Origin: Candidatus Pacearchaeota archaeon
GTDB taxonomy: Archaea > Nanobdellota > Nanobdellia > Pacearchaeales > GW2011-AR1
Length of the DNA: 64,000 bases
Assembly: GCA_023144035.1 (NCBI GenBank)
Contig: JAGLGM010000002.1
Span: 62,001-126,000, forward strand
Direction: 5' to 3'
Below, piece after piece: positions 39,829 through 48,652 of this stretch. A program made the translations under genes and the position numbers. Position 1 is the first letter of the stretch, and each line of letters starts with the position of its first letter. The notes beneath the pieces were generated by a model, which was given only the letters and a program-made list of their open reading frames with translations, was not told the DNA's origin and did no database searches.

Positions 39829-40392
39829 ATGAAATGCTTAAAAAAGAAAATTACAGATGTTTTTCTTAGATATGCAATAATGCTTTTATTATCTGTCTCA
39901 GGACTCTGGATATTTTATGCAATATTCACTCCTTTAACAATATATCCTACTTATTTTTTACTTGATTTATTCTTTGGAGCTACACTCTCGGGAAATATTA
40001 TATTAGTTAAGAATATGTTCCCAATTGAAATTGTAGAAGCCTGTGTAGCTGGTTCTGCCTATTATTTACTCTTAATACTTAATTTATCAACTCCTAATAT
40101 TGTTCTTAAAAAAAGGTTAAAAATTGTCTTAGAATCTTTCTTAGCACTTTTAATTATTAATCTTTTAAGAATATTCTTCTTAAGTATAATGTATGTATCA
40201 GGTTCTACTTTATTTGATGTAACTCATAAGATTTTCTGGTATTTTGCCAATATATTGTTTATACTTTGCATTTGGTTTTTTATGGTAAAAAGTTTTAAAT
40301 TAAAAGAAATACCTTTTTACTCAGATTTAAAGTTCTTTTTTAATTTACAGAAAAAAGCTAATAAATCCAAACATACCAAGAAAAATAAGTAA
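39829..40392 (+). CDS. Archaeosortase/exosortase family membrane protease
   Basis: 187 residues, about five membrane helices. The catalytic set is in order: Cys in 'VEACVAGSAYYLLLI' near residue 68, Arg in 'INLLRIFFLS' near 109 and His in 'DVTHKIFWY' near 130. These enzymes cut C-terminal sorting signals and may attach a lipid or other group. The adjacent surface protein is the natural candidate substrate (inferred). The 3' end overlaps the convergent transporter gene by 48 bases. Confidence 0.8.
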   Translation: MKCLKKKITDVFLRYAIMLLLSVSGLWIFYAIFTPLTIYPTYFLLDLFFGATLSGNIILVKNMFPIEIVEACVAGSAYYLLLILNLSTPNIVLKKRLKIVLESFLALLIINLLRIFFLSIMYVSGSTLFDVTHKIFWYFANILFILCIWFFMVKSFKLKEIPFYSDLKFFFNLQKKANKSKHTKKNK

Positions 40393-40824
40393 ACCAGCAA
40401 TTAAAACACCTAAAGCAATAGATAAAATACTTTTTCTTCTATCTAATCCCAATATCCATGCAACAAGACTACCTGACCAAGCCCCTGTTCCAGGTAAAGG
40501 AACAGCAATAAGTAATGTTAATGCAATAAAACCAAGTGCAGCATGCCTTTTTTCAAATTTATCCACTCTTTTTTGAAATCTTTTTAGAGAAGCTTTAAAG
40601 AATTTTTCATAGAATTTAAAATTCATTAACCATTTATGGATATGATCAAGAAAGAAAAATATAATAAAAATTAATAAAATATTTATTAAAACTATTAATA
40701 AAAATACAAGAATTAAGGAAACTCCATTTTCTTGAGCATATAACATTGCTAAAGGAAGCCCTACTCTTAATTCAAATACAGGTAAAAGCGTAAGTAGTAT
40801 AGCGTAAAGAAGTTTTAATGCCAT
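40345..40824 (-). CDS. Small multidrug export-like membrane protein (COG2426 family)
   Basis: 159 residues, four or five membrane helices. 'PVFELRVGLPLAMLYAQENG' near the N-terminus, the basic loop 'FQKRVDKFEKRHAALGF' and 'AVPLPGTGAWSGSLVAWILG' match this family. Transport activity is not well shown for the family. Confidence 0.8.
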   Translation of the reverse strand: MALKLLYAILLTLLPVFELRVGLPLAMLYAQENGVSLILVFLLIVLINILLIFIIFFFLDHIHKWLMNFKFYEKFFKASLKRFQKRVDKFEKRHAALGFIALTLLIAVPLPGTGAWSGSLVAWILGLDRRKSILSIALGVLIAGLLIFLGMFGFISFFL

Positions 40825-40828
40825 TTAA

Positions 40829-41533
40829 TCAGTTTAATATTTTATTAATTTCAACAAAAGTTTCTAACATGAATCTTTCAGTTCCTTCTAATATTTCGCA
40901 TTCATTAATTGTTATTTTGTAACAAGTATTCCAAAATTGTTCAACTTTAGTTTCATTTCCCGCTTCAATTTGAAGAAAAACATATTTTCCTGTTGCATCA
41001 CATCCTGCTTCTTCATCTTTAATAACTTCTGTTCCAAGAAAATTGTATAAATTAACTATATTTGCAATTGCAATAACACCATCTCCATTACAATCAAAAT
41101 TTCCAGTCATATTAATAACCATGTTTTCTGATAAAGAAAGTTCCCCTATAAAAGGAACTTTTTCTAATTTTTTAGGGTTGTTTCTTATATAAAAATTATA
41201 ATTCGATATTTTTTCTCCATCTTCAGAATAGATTGGAAAAGCAGTGTTGTAAAAAACTAAATTTCCTTCTTTAACAATTTCAAATTTAACTCCCTCATAA
41301 GTAAAATGTGCTGTTTTATAATTAATAAACAAAACTAAGGCAAACAATAAAATAAAAAGACCTAATATACTTAAGATAATATTTAATTGTTTTTTTTGCC
41401 TTTTAATTTGATCTTTACTTGCATGTTTTATTTCTTCTTTTCCATGAAATATTTTTGTTTTTTCTTTTCCGTCTTTTTCTATTTTAACAATTTCAGTAAC
41501 TTCTTTTTTTACTGCTTTTTTTTTCTTAGCCAT
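40829..41533 (-). CDS. Single-pass membrane protein with an outside domain, unknown
   Basis: 234 residues: a Lys-rich cytoplasmic tail of about 50 residues, a membrane helix ('LNIILSILGLFILLFALVLF'), then an outside domain with Cys ('MTGNFDCNGDGVIAIANI', 'CYKITINECEIL'). It seems to be a distant relative of the next gene, which has the same layout. Function unknown. Confidence 0.65.
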   Translation of the reverse strand: MAKKKKAVKKEVTEIVKIEKDGKEKTKIFHGKEEIKHASKDQIKRQKKQLNIILSILGLFILLFALVLFINYKTAHFTYEGVKFEIVKEGNLVFYNTAFPIYSEDGEKISNYNFYIRNNPKKLEKVPFIGELSLSENMVINMTGNFDCNGDGVIAIANIVNLYNFLGTEVIKDEEAGCDATGKYVFLQIEAGNETKVEQFWNTCYKITINECEILEGTERFMLETFVEINKILN

Positions 41534-41565
41534 AGATATTTTTTCGTTTTTTAAGTTTATAAATT

Positions 41566-42135
41566 TTATCGTACTCCCAAAATATTAAATAAAAACTCAT
41601 CACTAATTTGAGTTAAGTTTTCTTGAGGTCCTTGAATAAAAACACAATTCTCTTCTTGAATTATATTTGTTTGGTTTTTTTCTTCAATAATTATAAAATT
41701 ATCTTCACAAGTTTTTAAAGGAAGATCTCCTTCACAATCATTTTCATCAAAACAAGCATTTTGCATTCTCAAAACAATTTGATTTAAATTTGAAACAATT
41801 TCAGATGTTGCTCCTGAATTTTCCGAAGAAATATAAAGAGGTTTATCATAATAATTATTTAAAAAATTAACTTCAGTTTCAATTTCTTGAACCTCATTTG
41901 GATTGTATGTGAAAATAAAATTAAAATTCCCAAGCTCCAATACCCAAAAATTACTTTGTTTAATAAATTCAAAACCATTATATTTTATTTTATCAATACT
42001 TTTTTCTGCTCCAAAAGAACCAACAATAACTCCAAAAACACTACCAAACATAACAATTATCAATATAACTCCAATTATTATCTGATTTTTTTTCTGCTTT
42101 TTAGCTTCAGAGCTTTTTGCTTTTAAACGTTTCAT
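41566..42135 (-). CDS. Single-pass membrane protein with an outside Cys domain, unknown
   Basis: 189 residues: basic N-terminus, membrane helix ('IIIGVILIIVMFGSVFGVIV'), then an outside domain with 'NGFEFIKQSNFWVLELGNF' and the Cys string 'ACFDENDCEGDLPLKTCEDN'. Same layout as the gene at 40829; both are in one direction with 32 bases between them. Function unknown. Confidence 0.65.
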   Translation of the reverse strand: MKRLKAKSSEAKKQKKNQIIIGVILIIVMFGSVFGVIVGSFGAEKSIDKIKYNGFEFIKQSNFWVLELGNFNFIFTYNPNEVQEIETEVNFLNNYYDKPLYISSENSGATSEIVSNLNQIVLRMQNACFDENDCEGDLPLKTCEDNFIIIEEKNQTNIIQEENCVFIQGPQENLTQISDEFLFNILGVR

Positions 42136-42185
42136 CTAATAAAACAGAATTTAGAATATAAAAAGCTTATTGCAATATATTTAAT

Positions 42186-42539
42186 TTATTTGTACCTTAA
42201 TTTTTTATCATAATTTGGATGGTCAACTATATCAAGAATAAAAGAGATGACTTCAATTTTAGATTCACCTTCTGTTAAAGTATAAAGCATTCTCCAAAAA
42301 TTTGGTAATTCAACTCGAAATAAATTTGTAATTCCATATTTAATTTTGTATTCTTCTGGAATCAATTTTTTAGATAAAGGATTTCCATATTGAGGATTTT
42401 CTTTTATGAATTCCATTTTTTGTTTAATTGATTTAAGAAGGGTTCTCTCATTTTTTGAGTTTACAGATTCTTTATTAAGATATCTAAAAACTTCTTTTGC
42501 TGCTGGAGAAAGAATAATTTTTACTTCTTTTTTATACAT
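42186..42539 (-). CDS. RelE/ParE-type toxin
   Basis: 117 residues. 'KIILSPAAKEVFRYLNK', 'NLFRVELPNFWRMLYTLTEG' and 'ILDIVDHPNYDKKLRY' show the RelE-like alpha/beta fold and the C-terminal basic/Tyr ending of archaeal members. It overlaps the gene upstream by one base, as a toxin-antitoxin pair would. Confidence 0.75.
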   Translation of the reverse strand: MYKKEVKIILSPAAKEVFRYLNKESVNSKNERTLLKSIKQKMEFIKENPQYGNPLSKKLIPEEYKIKYGITNLFRVELPNFWRMLYTLTEGESKIEVISFILDIVDHPNYDKKLRYK

Positions 42540-42811
42540 TAAACTTCAATCCCTCTTTTTACAGCTTCTCTTAATTTTTGGTTTGTATTGTGAATCCAGG
42601 TTATGCCTTTTAACCCAACAATAATTTTATTACTTTCCTCTAAGTAATGAAGAATAACTATAAGTGTATTATGATTTACTTGTCTCGGCAGTTTTCTTTT
42701 TAACTCTGCTACAGAAATCACACTTTCATTTATATTTTTTAAAACTTCTTCCACCATCATGACTGTATTTAAAGTTGGCCAATGAGAAGGTTTGTTTTGT
42801 ATTTGAACCAT
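42539..42811 (-). CDS. Winged-helix partner (antitoxin) of the RelE-type toxin
   Basis: 90 residues. 'HWPTLNTVMMVEEVLKN' and 'LPRQVNHNTLIVILHYLEES' form a small winged helix seen in archaeal antitoxin-like proteins paired with RelE. A TATA-like TTTATATA lies about 30 bases before the start. Confidence 0.7.
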   Translation of the reverse strand: MVQIQNKPSHWPTLNTVMMVEEVLKNINESVISVAELKRKLPRQVNHNTLIVILHYLEESNKIIVGLKGITWIHNTNQKLREAVKRGIEV

Positions 42812-42969
42812 TTGATTACATATTTGTAATAAATTGTTATTTATATATCACTAATAGGTACAAGTTAGTATTTAAACTTTCCTAATTATTACAAAAGCTT
42901 TCGCCGAGGTTCTTAGACAGAGACAAATCTAAACAATAAATAACGATTTTTCAAGAGCCAAGCTAAGCC

Positions 42970-43010
42970 TTAAAAAAAAAGAAAAAGAAAAAAATAAAAA
43001 ATTAAATTTT
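42970..43010 (-). terminator. T-rich terminator after the S-layer gene
   Basis: On the minus strand, directly after the stop at 43014, the sequence is a long T-rich run (TTTTTTATTTTTTTCTTTTTC and on), the usual form of an archaeal terminator for a strong gene. A pyrimidine run of this length is not seen after its neighbours. Confidence 0.65.
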
Positions 43011-43013
43011 GGT

Positions 43014-45359
43014 TTAACTAAATGCTGTAAGAGCAGCTGTACTAGTTGTTCCTACTCCTCCTACACTTGTATCTACATTTTGTGTTCTTAGATATGTAGC
43101 AGCATTTCTTGTGTCTGCAGCTTCATAACCTGCAACCAATAATGCCATTCCACTAGTAATTTCTGAAGTAGCGTATGATTTAATCAGGAATTGTCCTGTT
43201 CCTACACCAGTAGCTTCAGTCCATGCAGCACCACAATAAGCACCACCAACTAAAGCAGCAGCAGCTGAGTTAATACAACTTCCACCAACAACAATTAAGT
43301 TCTTAGTAGCAACTGAACTAACTTCTGTATCTTTTACAATTATAACTCCTGTTTCTCCATCTGTTGTTACAATAGCATCTGCAGAACTAATATATACATT
43401 AGCAGCAACTTCATCTCCGTGGTAAACTAATTTTACACTCTTTTGTCCTGAACTTGGCTTATTATATAAGATTTCAGTTGAAAGATCTGAGTAAGTAAAG
43501 TCTCTCCACACATCAGTTTCACCAATTTCTGAAGATGTAGCATCTGCAGCAGTACTTGTATTAATACTTGATACTTCAACTTCAGCAGTAGTAGAACTGT
43601 CCCATCCAATAGTCATATTAATCCAATCACCAGAATATTTGTTTTCTGATTTATCTTCTTCTTTCATAACTAACCAGAAAGATGTTCCATTTGTACCTGT
43701 TCCAGTTGCACTCCAACCAGTACCATTAATAACACCAGCAGCATAAGGGGTTGTAGCATTTACATTTGCCACATGATATGGCAAGTAAACAGTAGCTCCT
43801 TCTTCTGAATAAAGTGTATGGAAATCAGTATTTGTTCCTGAAGGTTCAACAGTTACATTGTTGTAAGTATCGTTTACTTCATAAACAGTTATTTCTGCAT
43901 TACCTATTCCAATAACATCAGAATCTTTTGCTCCTGTTTTTTTATCAGTCCAAACTCCAGCTTTGTAATATTGGAAATTTGCTTTGTTAGTAGAACTATC
44001 TAATGTAAAACCATTAAATCTAGCTAAATAAGATTCTGCATCACTTCCATCACTCCATGAAACCACAAAGTAATCATCTGTATCAGCATCAAAACTCAAA
44101 TTAGTATCATCTGCAGAAGTAACTAATTGATTATCTGCATCTTTACCAAGACCTGCGAAAGTCCCAGCTGTAGTTGCATATAAAAAGTTAATATCTGCTG
44201 CACCATCTTTTAATGGAAAGTTTTCAAGAACAGCATAAAGTTCTCCACCTTGTTGAACTTGAATAGTTTCTTCAGCAGGATAATTTAATCCTCCAAAAGA
44301 CATACTAACAACTTCAAATCCAGGCATAGTAATTGCTGTATCTTCTGCTATAAATAAGTCATCACTTGCTTTCCAAGCTAATTCAATATTTGATAATACA
44401 TTAGCTGTTAAATCAAAATCAGATTCAAGTCCAGATATAGTTACATCATTTATTTGAACTTCAACATCATTATCTGTAAGTTTTAACTTACCTTTACCAA
44501 TACTAAATTCAACTTTTTTAATTCCACCTGCATAATCTTGAGCAGTAATATCTTTAACACCAATCCAACTTCCATCTGCTAATTTTCGAGTTCCACCTTC
44601 TGCTAAAGATGTTGTAGATACTCCATCTACACTGAATTTAACTTCAGTACTTGAAATAAAATCAAGAACTACAGTTTTTCCATCAACAGTTGTTGTTTCA
44701 CCTTCTGATAAAGTAGTTTCTACAGCAGAATCTAATAAAGTCAAAGTCGTTGAAGTATTAGATAACACATAATATTCTTTACCCATAATAGGTAAATCAG
44801 TTGTAGGCATATCAGTCATTAGCAAAGAATCACTAAAAGCTAATTGATATGTCAAAACAGTTGAACCAGAACTAATCTTAAACCCAATAGTAGGTACATC
44901 TTCTTTATAATCATTGTCTTCAAACATAGTTAATTGAGATGCAGCCATTGTAATCTTTTGAGTATAGTCAATTTCATCATTATCATCATCTATATATTTT
45001 CCATCTGCTAAAAGACTTGGTAATTCATCTTCATCTAAAGCTGAAGAAATAACAGTAGTAATTGCATCACCTAAATGATATTTAGTAGATGTTTTTTCAA
45101 AGGCAAAAATATCTCCATCAGAAAGAGTTACAGTACCAGTACTTGTAACACCAGTAGCTAAATTGGTTTGGATATTTCCAGCTTCAACAGCATCTAAAGC
45201 AGAAACTCCTGATCCTGTACCTTGAACAATTGCCACGTTTGCACTTCCACCAGACACGAAAGGTTCTGGATAGTTAGCAGCCATAGCAGTTCCCATGGTT
45301 AAACCAGTCATTAATATGCTTGCTCCGATTGCCGAAATTTTTCTAATATTAAATTTCAT
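43014..45359 (-). CDS. Main S-layer protein
   Basis: 781 residues. Signal peptide 'KISAIGASILMTGLTMGTAM' ending AMA; Thr/Ser/Asp-rich beta body; and a C-terminal domain with 'KNLIVVGGSCINSAAAALVG' and 'GMALLVAGYEAADTRNAATY', the pattern of methanococcal-type S-layer C-domains, which I have also seen in DPANN S-layer proteins. Several N-x-S/T sites fit the N-glycosylation genes at the window start. Expression looks high: AGGAGG ribosome site, structured leader of about 211 bases, T-rich terminator. Confidence 0.85.
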   Translation of the reverse strand: MKFNIRKISAIGASILMTGLTMGTAMAANYPEPFVSGGSANVAIVQGTGSGVSALDAVEAGNIQTNLATGVTSTGTVTLSDGDIFAFEKTSTKYHLGDAITTVISSALDEDELPSLLADGKYIDDDNDEIDYTQKITMAASQLTMFEDNDYKEDVPTIGFKISSGSTVLTYQLAFSDSLLMTDMPTTDLPIMGKEYYVLSNTSTTLTLLDSAVETTLSEGETTTVDGKTVVLDFISSTEVKFSVDGVSTTSLAEGGTRKLADGSWIGVKDITAQDYAGGIKKVEFSIGKGKLKLTDNDVEVQINDVTISGLESDFDLTANVLSNIELAWKASDDLFIAEDTAITMPGFEVVSMSFGGLNYPAEETIQVQQGGELYAVLENFPLKDGAADINFLYATTAGTFAGLGKDADNQLVTSADDTNLSFDADTDDYFVVSWSDGSDAESYLARFNGFTLDSSTNKANFQYYKAGVWTDKKTGAKDSDVIGIGNAEITVYEVNDTYNNVTVEPSGTNTDFHTLYSEEGATVYLPYHVANVNATTPYAAGVINGTGWSATGTGTNGTSFWLVMKEEDKSENKYSGDWINMTIGWDSSTTAEVEVSSINTSTAADATSSEIGETDVWRDFTYSDLSTEILYNKPSSGQKSVKLVYHGDEVAANVYISSADAIVTTDGETGVIIVKDTEVSSVATKNLIVVGGSCINSAAAALVGGAYCGAAWTEATGVGTGQFLIKSYATSEITSGMALLVAGYEAADTRNAATYLRTQNVDTSVGGVGTTSTAALTAFS

Positions 45360-45570
45360 TTGTTTTTATTTTTTTAACCTCCTTTCAACTCTATTAAACA
45401 TGTTGTCTTATGACAAACAAATATTTCAATTCCACAGTCATAGGGGAAACTATCTTATTGAAATACCTAGGTTTGTTTATTCCCTATAAAAACACCCGCT
45501 AAGGTGTATAGTCACTAATTGATTTTCTTTAAAAAGGTTGTTGCCTATTTCTATACAATTTCCAATAAAA
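45360..45570 (-). promoter_or_regulatory. Long structured 5' leader of the S-layer gene
   Basis: Predicted from the TATA box at 45592. It has AGGAGG about 16 bases before the ATG, a large hairpin at 45414-45475 (TATTTCAAT/ATTGAAATA closed further out by CAAAC/GTTTG), and a small hairpin ACACC/GGTGT near 45492-45507. Such a leader suggests control of mRNA stability or translation. Confidence 0.6.
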
Positions 45571-45591
45571 CCTTTCAAAGTAGGTTATCTA

Positions 45592-45599
45592 TTTATAAA
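45592..45599 (-). promoter_or_regulatory. Strong BRE/TATA of the S-layer gene
   Basis: Minus strand TCGAAAGCTTTATAAATAG: a full BRE (CGAAAG) and TATA box. With 25.5-base spacing transcription begins near 45570. The remaining gap up to 45767 is AT-rich with many TATATA strings, one of which must serve the HTH gene at 45768. Confidence 0.65.
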
Positions 45600-45767
45600 G
45601 CTTTCGATGTCACTAACCTATTAATACACTTTATTTTACCCTCGGAAACAAAAGGTTTATTAACATATGGTTACTAATACTAATATATATTAAATAAGAT
45701 TATATAAGTGTAATATATATACTCTACATATATATTCAAAAAAGACATATATACTTTATCGACGATA

Positions 45768-46121
45768 ATGGCAAAAACAAAAACAAGAGAAATAACTCTC
45801 CAAGAAGCAAAAGGAAGCTTCTTTTTAATGAAAAAGGAAAAAACCTCAAAAAAAGACTATGATTTTTCAGGTATTTTAGCTCTTAGACAGCTTTTAAGCA
45901 ATGAAAAAGCTAGGATGTTATCTGTTATAAAAGAGAAAAAACCTCAATCTATCTATGATTTAGCAAAGAAGCTAAATAGAGGGTTTAAAGCAGTAAATGA
46001 TGACTTAAAACTACTAGAAAAGTTTGGATTTGTAGAATTAACAGAAGAAAAGACTAAAAATAGAGTAAGACACAAACCAACTATAGTAGTAGATACAGTT
46101 ACAGTTCATTTTAAGATATAA
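45768..46121 (+). CDS. HTH DNA-binding protein (HVO_A0114-like)
   Basis: 117 residues. Winged HTH in the C-terminal half: 'EKKPQSIYDLAKKLNRGFKA' then 'DLKLLEKFGFVELTEE'. This is the kind of small regulator annotated as HVO_A0114 family. It is divergent from the S-layer gene and shares its 408-base gap, so it may control that gene; this is inferred from position. Confidence 0.75.
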   Translation: MAKTKTREITLQEAKGSFFLMKKEKTSKKDYDFSGILALRQLLSNEKARMLSVIKEKKPQSIYDLAKKLNRGFKAVNDDLKLLEKFGFVELTEEKTKNRVRHKPTIVVDTVTVHFKI

Positions 46122-46661
46122 TCAATAATAAGCAGTAAAATCAATTACAATTGACATACCTCTAGAACTAAATTCTTGCATAGAACCTTTATAACTATTA
46201 GTAGAGTTACCTGCTTTAAAGGATATTAACTCTATTTCTTCTGCCCCTATGAATAATTCATAACCTATTATAGGTGTATTTTCACTTATTTTCCAACTTT
46301 CATCTACTATTCCACTTAAAGTAGAACTTAATACATCACAAGTCCCTCTTCCATCTAAACAAGAACTTTCATAATTAATACATTCAATTATTAAATCTTG
46401 TATTGAATAATATGTATTTGAATATTCCTCACAATCTGTTGTATAAGATAAAAATGATTGAATAAAACTATCTACTTCATTAACTCCTAAAACTTCTTTA
46501 TTTGAATTTTTTAATGAAACAGTTAAGAAAACTAAAAGAATTACAGCAACAATTATGATTATTAATCCAAATCCAATCATTTCTTCCTGACCTCTTTTAG
46601 AGGTTAGCTTTGGAAAATTTTTCAAGGAAATTTTTTCTTTCTGACCTCTTTTATTTATCAT
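46122..46661 (-). CDS. Prepilin-like secreted protein A (class-III-type signal, duplicated KRGQ)
   Basis: 179 residues. The N-terminus has 'NKRGQ' twice: first at residue 3, then again at residue 21 ('SKRGQEEMIGFGLIIIIVA') next to the membrane helix. The DNA of both (AAAAGAGGTCAGRAAGAA) is almost the same, with 36 bases between them. The outside part is about 135 residues with Cys pairs. A KRG|Q site plus helix is the pattern cut by archaeal prepilin peptidase. Last gene of the third surface unit. Confidence 0.65.
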   Translation of the reverse strand: MINKRGQKEKISLKNFPKLTSKRGQEEMIGFGLIIIIVAVILLVFLTVSLKNSNKEVLGVNEVDSFIQSFLSYTTDCEEYSNTYYSIQDLIIECINYESSCLDGRGTCDVLSSTLSGIVDESWKISENTPIIGYELFIGAEEIELISFKAGNSTNSYKGSMQEFSSRGMSIVIDFTAYY

Positions 46662-47242
46662 TGTACTGACTCATAACTCACTATAAGTTTAGCAAGTTCA
46701 CATTTATTATAAGGATATCCTTCAAAAGATTCTTTTCTACATAAAGACACAAAATTTGAAACACTGTATCCTGTTAATTCTCCCTCTTTAATTTGAAGAA
46801 AATTACAATTTGGATATGTAAAAGAATCACATTCTATTTCTGATCCAGTTACAGGATATATTTTTCTTATTTCTATATTAGAAACTCCCCAAAAATCCTT
46901 GTATTTTTCTGAATTTTCCTTTAAAGCCATAACTTTATCAAAATCAATACAATCTACTTTTGAAGTTCCAAAAGCAGTTCCACAAGCAAATTCAGGAGAA
47001 TTCGCAAGCCGACTTATTAATAACATTGCATTATCTTGTTCAAGAACTGATGCAGTTTCTCGCATGCCACCCATTCTAAACATTAACACGAACAACCCAA
47101 CTAATACAAAAAAGATTGTTATTGCTAATAACATAAACGCTGTTTGCTGAATTTTTAATTGTGCTTTTTTATTTTTTATCAGGCGTGACCCTATTTTAAA
47201 GGAGGAGTCATAAGAGGAACCTTGCTTCCTTTTATTTACCAT
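46658..47242 (-). CDS. Prepilin-like secreted protein B with inserted palindromic element
   Basis: 194 residues. 'VNKRKQGSSYDSSFKIGSRL' precedes 'KNKKAQLKIQQTAFMLLAI' and the membrane helix. The segment 'QGSSYDSSFKIG' is shared with protein D although the rest differs. The outside domain has six or so Cys ('FACGTAFGTSKVDC', 'CDSFTYPNCNF'). It overlaps the stop of C by 7 bases and the start of A by 4. Confidence 0.65.
   Translation of the reverse strand: MVNKRKQGSSYDSSFKIGSRLIKNKKAQLKIQQTAFMLLAITIFFVLVGLFVLMFRMGGMRETASVLEQDNAMLLISRLANSPEFACGTAFGTSKVDCIDFDKVMALKENSEKYKDFWGVSNIEIRKIYPVTGSEIECDSFTYPNCNFLQIKEGELTGYSVSNFVSLCRKESFEGYPYNKCELAKLIVSYESVQ
47175..47230 (-). repeat. In-frame palindromic element in prepilin-like gene B
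   Basis: 56 bases that match the element in gene D (48581-48637) except for one base lost in a G run and one substitution; after the lost base the reading frame differs, so the ends of the encoded segments differ. Inner arms TGACTCC and GGG(G)TCA pair. Confidence 0.75.
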
Positions 47243-48156
47243 AGTTTACAATTTCCTTTATTTTTATTTTCAATTTCATCTATAATATTATTCATTGTAT
47301 AAAGTTCATTAGAATCACTTAAACTAGATGCAGAATTAATTAAACTAGATAAATAAGGATTTAATATAGGGTCACATCCTTTAGTTGTAAGTGAGTTTGC
47401 TTTATTTATATATATTAAAGACAATTGTTCAATTCTTTGCATTAATCTTTTTAACTGGCATTCATAGACTTCTTCATCAGAAAAAATAGCAGCATACATT
47501 AAAGCATCTGTCTCAAAATACATTTTTTGATTTCCCTTTTCAACTTTTCTTGCATCATAATTAACTTCTATTTCACAAGTATCAAATCCAAAACAAACTT
47601 TTATATCTTCTTCAGTACAGTCTTCTACCCTTAAATTTGGTTGTTTTAAATCTGAAATTTCATCTTCAATATCTTCAGGAGCATCAATAAAACAATAATT
47701 TGTAGAAGCAGAAGTTATATACATTAAATTTGCAACTTTAAATGGAAACTCAAAAGGTTTTGAGAAAATATATATTTTTTTCCCTTCACTATATCTTTCA
47801 GAGAAAATATATTTATTTTGAAAATCTACTACAAGATTTGTTTCTGTCCATTTATTAAAGTTTTTTTGCATTATTTCTATACCTTGTGTTCCAAAATTTC
47901 CATAATTATCACAAGTATTGTATACTCTTGTTTCTCCAGAAAATATGATATGGCTTGTTATTGCAGATTCAAAACTTGTTTCTAAAGGATTTAATAATAT
48001 TCCAATTTCTTTACTTGTTTTCGCACTTTGAATTGTTCCTTGTGTTCCTACTATTTTAGTAACAAAATAAATAGCTAGAGCAATTATAACAATTCCTACA
48101 ATAATAGCAAATAACCAACCAAATGATATTTGCAAATAACCTCTTTTGTTTTTCAT
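47236..48156 (-). CDS. Prepilin-like secreted protein C
   Basis: 306 residues. Starts 'MKNKRGYLQISFGWLFAIIV', a class-III-type signal without insertion. The outside part has about eight Cys. Similar to protein D in the first 40 residues ('ISFGWLFAIIVGIVIIALAI' against 'LSFGMIFSIFLIIIFIAFAI'), so C and D are paralogues. Four bases separate it from D. Confidence 0.65.
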   Translation of the reverse strand: MKNKRGYLQISFGWLFAIIVGIVIIALAIYFVTKIVGTQGTIQSAKTSKEIGILLNPLETSFESAITSHIIFSGETRVYNTCDNYGNFGTQGIEIMQKNFNKWTETNLVVDFQNKYIFSERYSEGKKIYIFSKPFEFPFKVANLMYITSASTNYCFIDAPEDIEDEISDLKQPNLRVEDCTEEDIKVCFGFDTCEIEVNYDARKVEKGNQKMYFETDALMYAAIFSDEEVYECQLKRLMQRIEQLSLIYINKANSLTTKGCDPILNPYLSSLINSASSLSDSNELYTMNNIIDEIENKNKGNCKLW

Positions 48157-48160
48157 TTTA

Positions 48161-48652
48161 TTATCTTGTTATAGTTACTAGCTCTTCTCCAAAATCTTTA
48201 GAGATAGTTAATTTAACTTTTCCATCTGTATTTGGAATACAATAAGGGTCTTCACTAGAAGTTATTTTTGCAAGATCTATATGTTTTATATTTTCCTCGT
48301 CAGGATAATTAGAAGAACGAAACATTAAATTATTAAATTCATCATTTGTAAAACATACTGCTTCTATGTGGTTAGGTAAAAAATAAGTTTCTTCTTGCGA
48401 ACCTTTTGGAGATTTCCACATAGCATCTACATGTGTTTGAAGATCCTTTGAAAAACTTTCTAGTTGAATTGTTTTTTGTAAATTAAGAAATTTAGTAATA
48501 GCATAAATAGCAAAAGCAATAAATATAATTATAAGAAAAATAGAAAAAATCATTCCAAAAGATAATTTCATTTGTCCTCTTTTATCAGGCGTGACCCCTA
48601 TTTTAAAGGAGGAGTCATAAGAGGAACCTTGGTTCCTTTTATTTGGAAACAT
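48161..48652 (-). CDS. Prepilin-like secreted protein D with inserted palindromic element
   Basis: 163 residues. 'NKRNQGSSYDSSFKIGVTPD' precedes 'KRGQMKLSFGMIFSIFLI'. The first NKR and the second DKRGQ flank the inserted element. Paralogue of C. Its start overlaps the end of hepT by 14 bases, so the toxin-antitoxin pair and the pilin-like genes form one transcript from the mntA promoter. Confidence 0.65.
   Translation of the reverse strand: MFPNKRNQGSSYDSSFKIGVTPDKRGQMKLSFGMIFSIFLIIIFIAFAIYAITKFLNLQKTIQLESFSKDLQTHVDAMWKSPKGSQEETYFLPNHIEAVCFTNDEFNNLMFRSSNYPDEENIKHIDLAKITSSEDPYCIPNTDGKVKLTISKDFGEELVTITR
48581..48637 (-). repeat. In-frame palindromic element in prepilin-like gene D
   Basis: 57 bases. 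In coding sense AGGAACC-AA-GGTTCCT is a perfect palindrome at one end, followed by TGACTCC...GGGGTCA arms. Nearly identical to the element in gene B. It sits between two copies of the NKRxQ-coding sequence, as if the target was duplicated. Confidence 0.75.
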
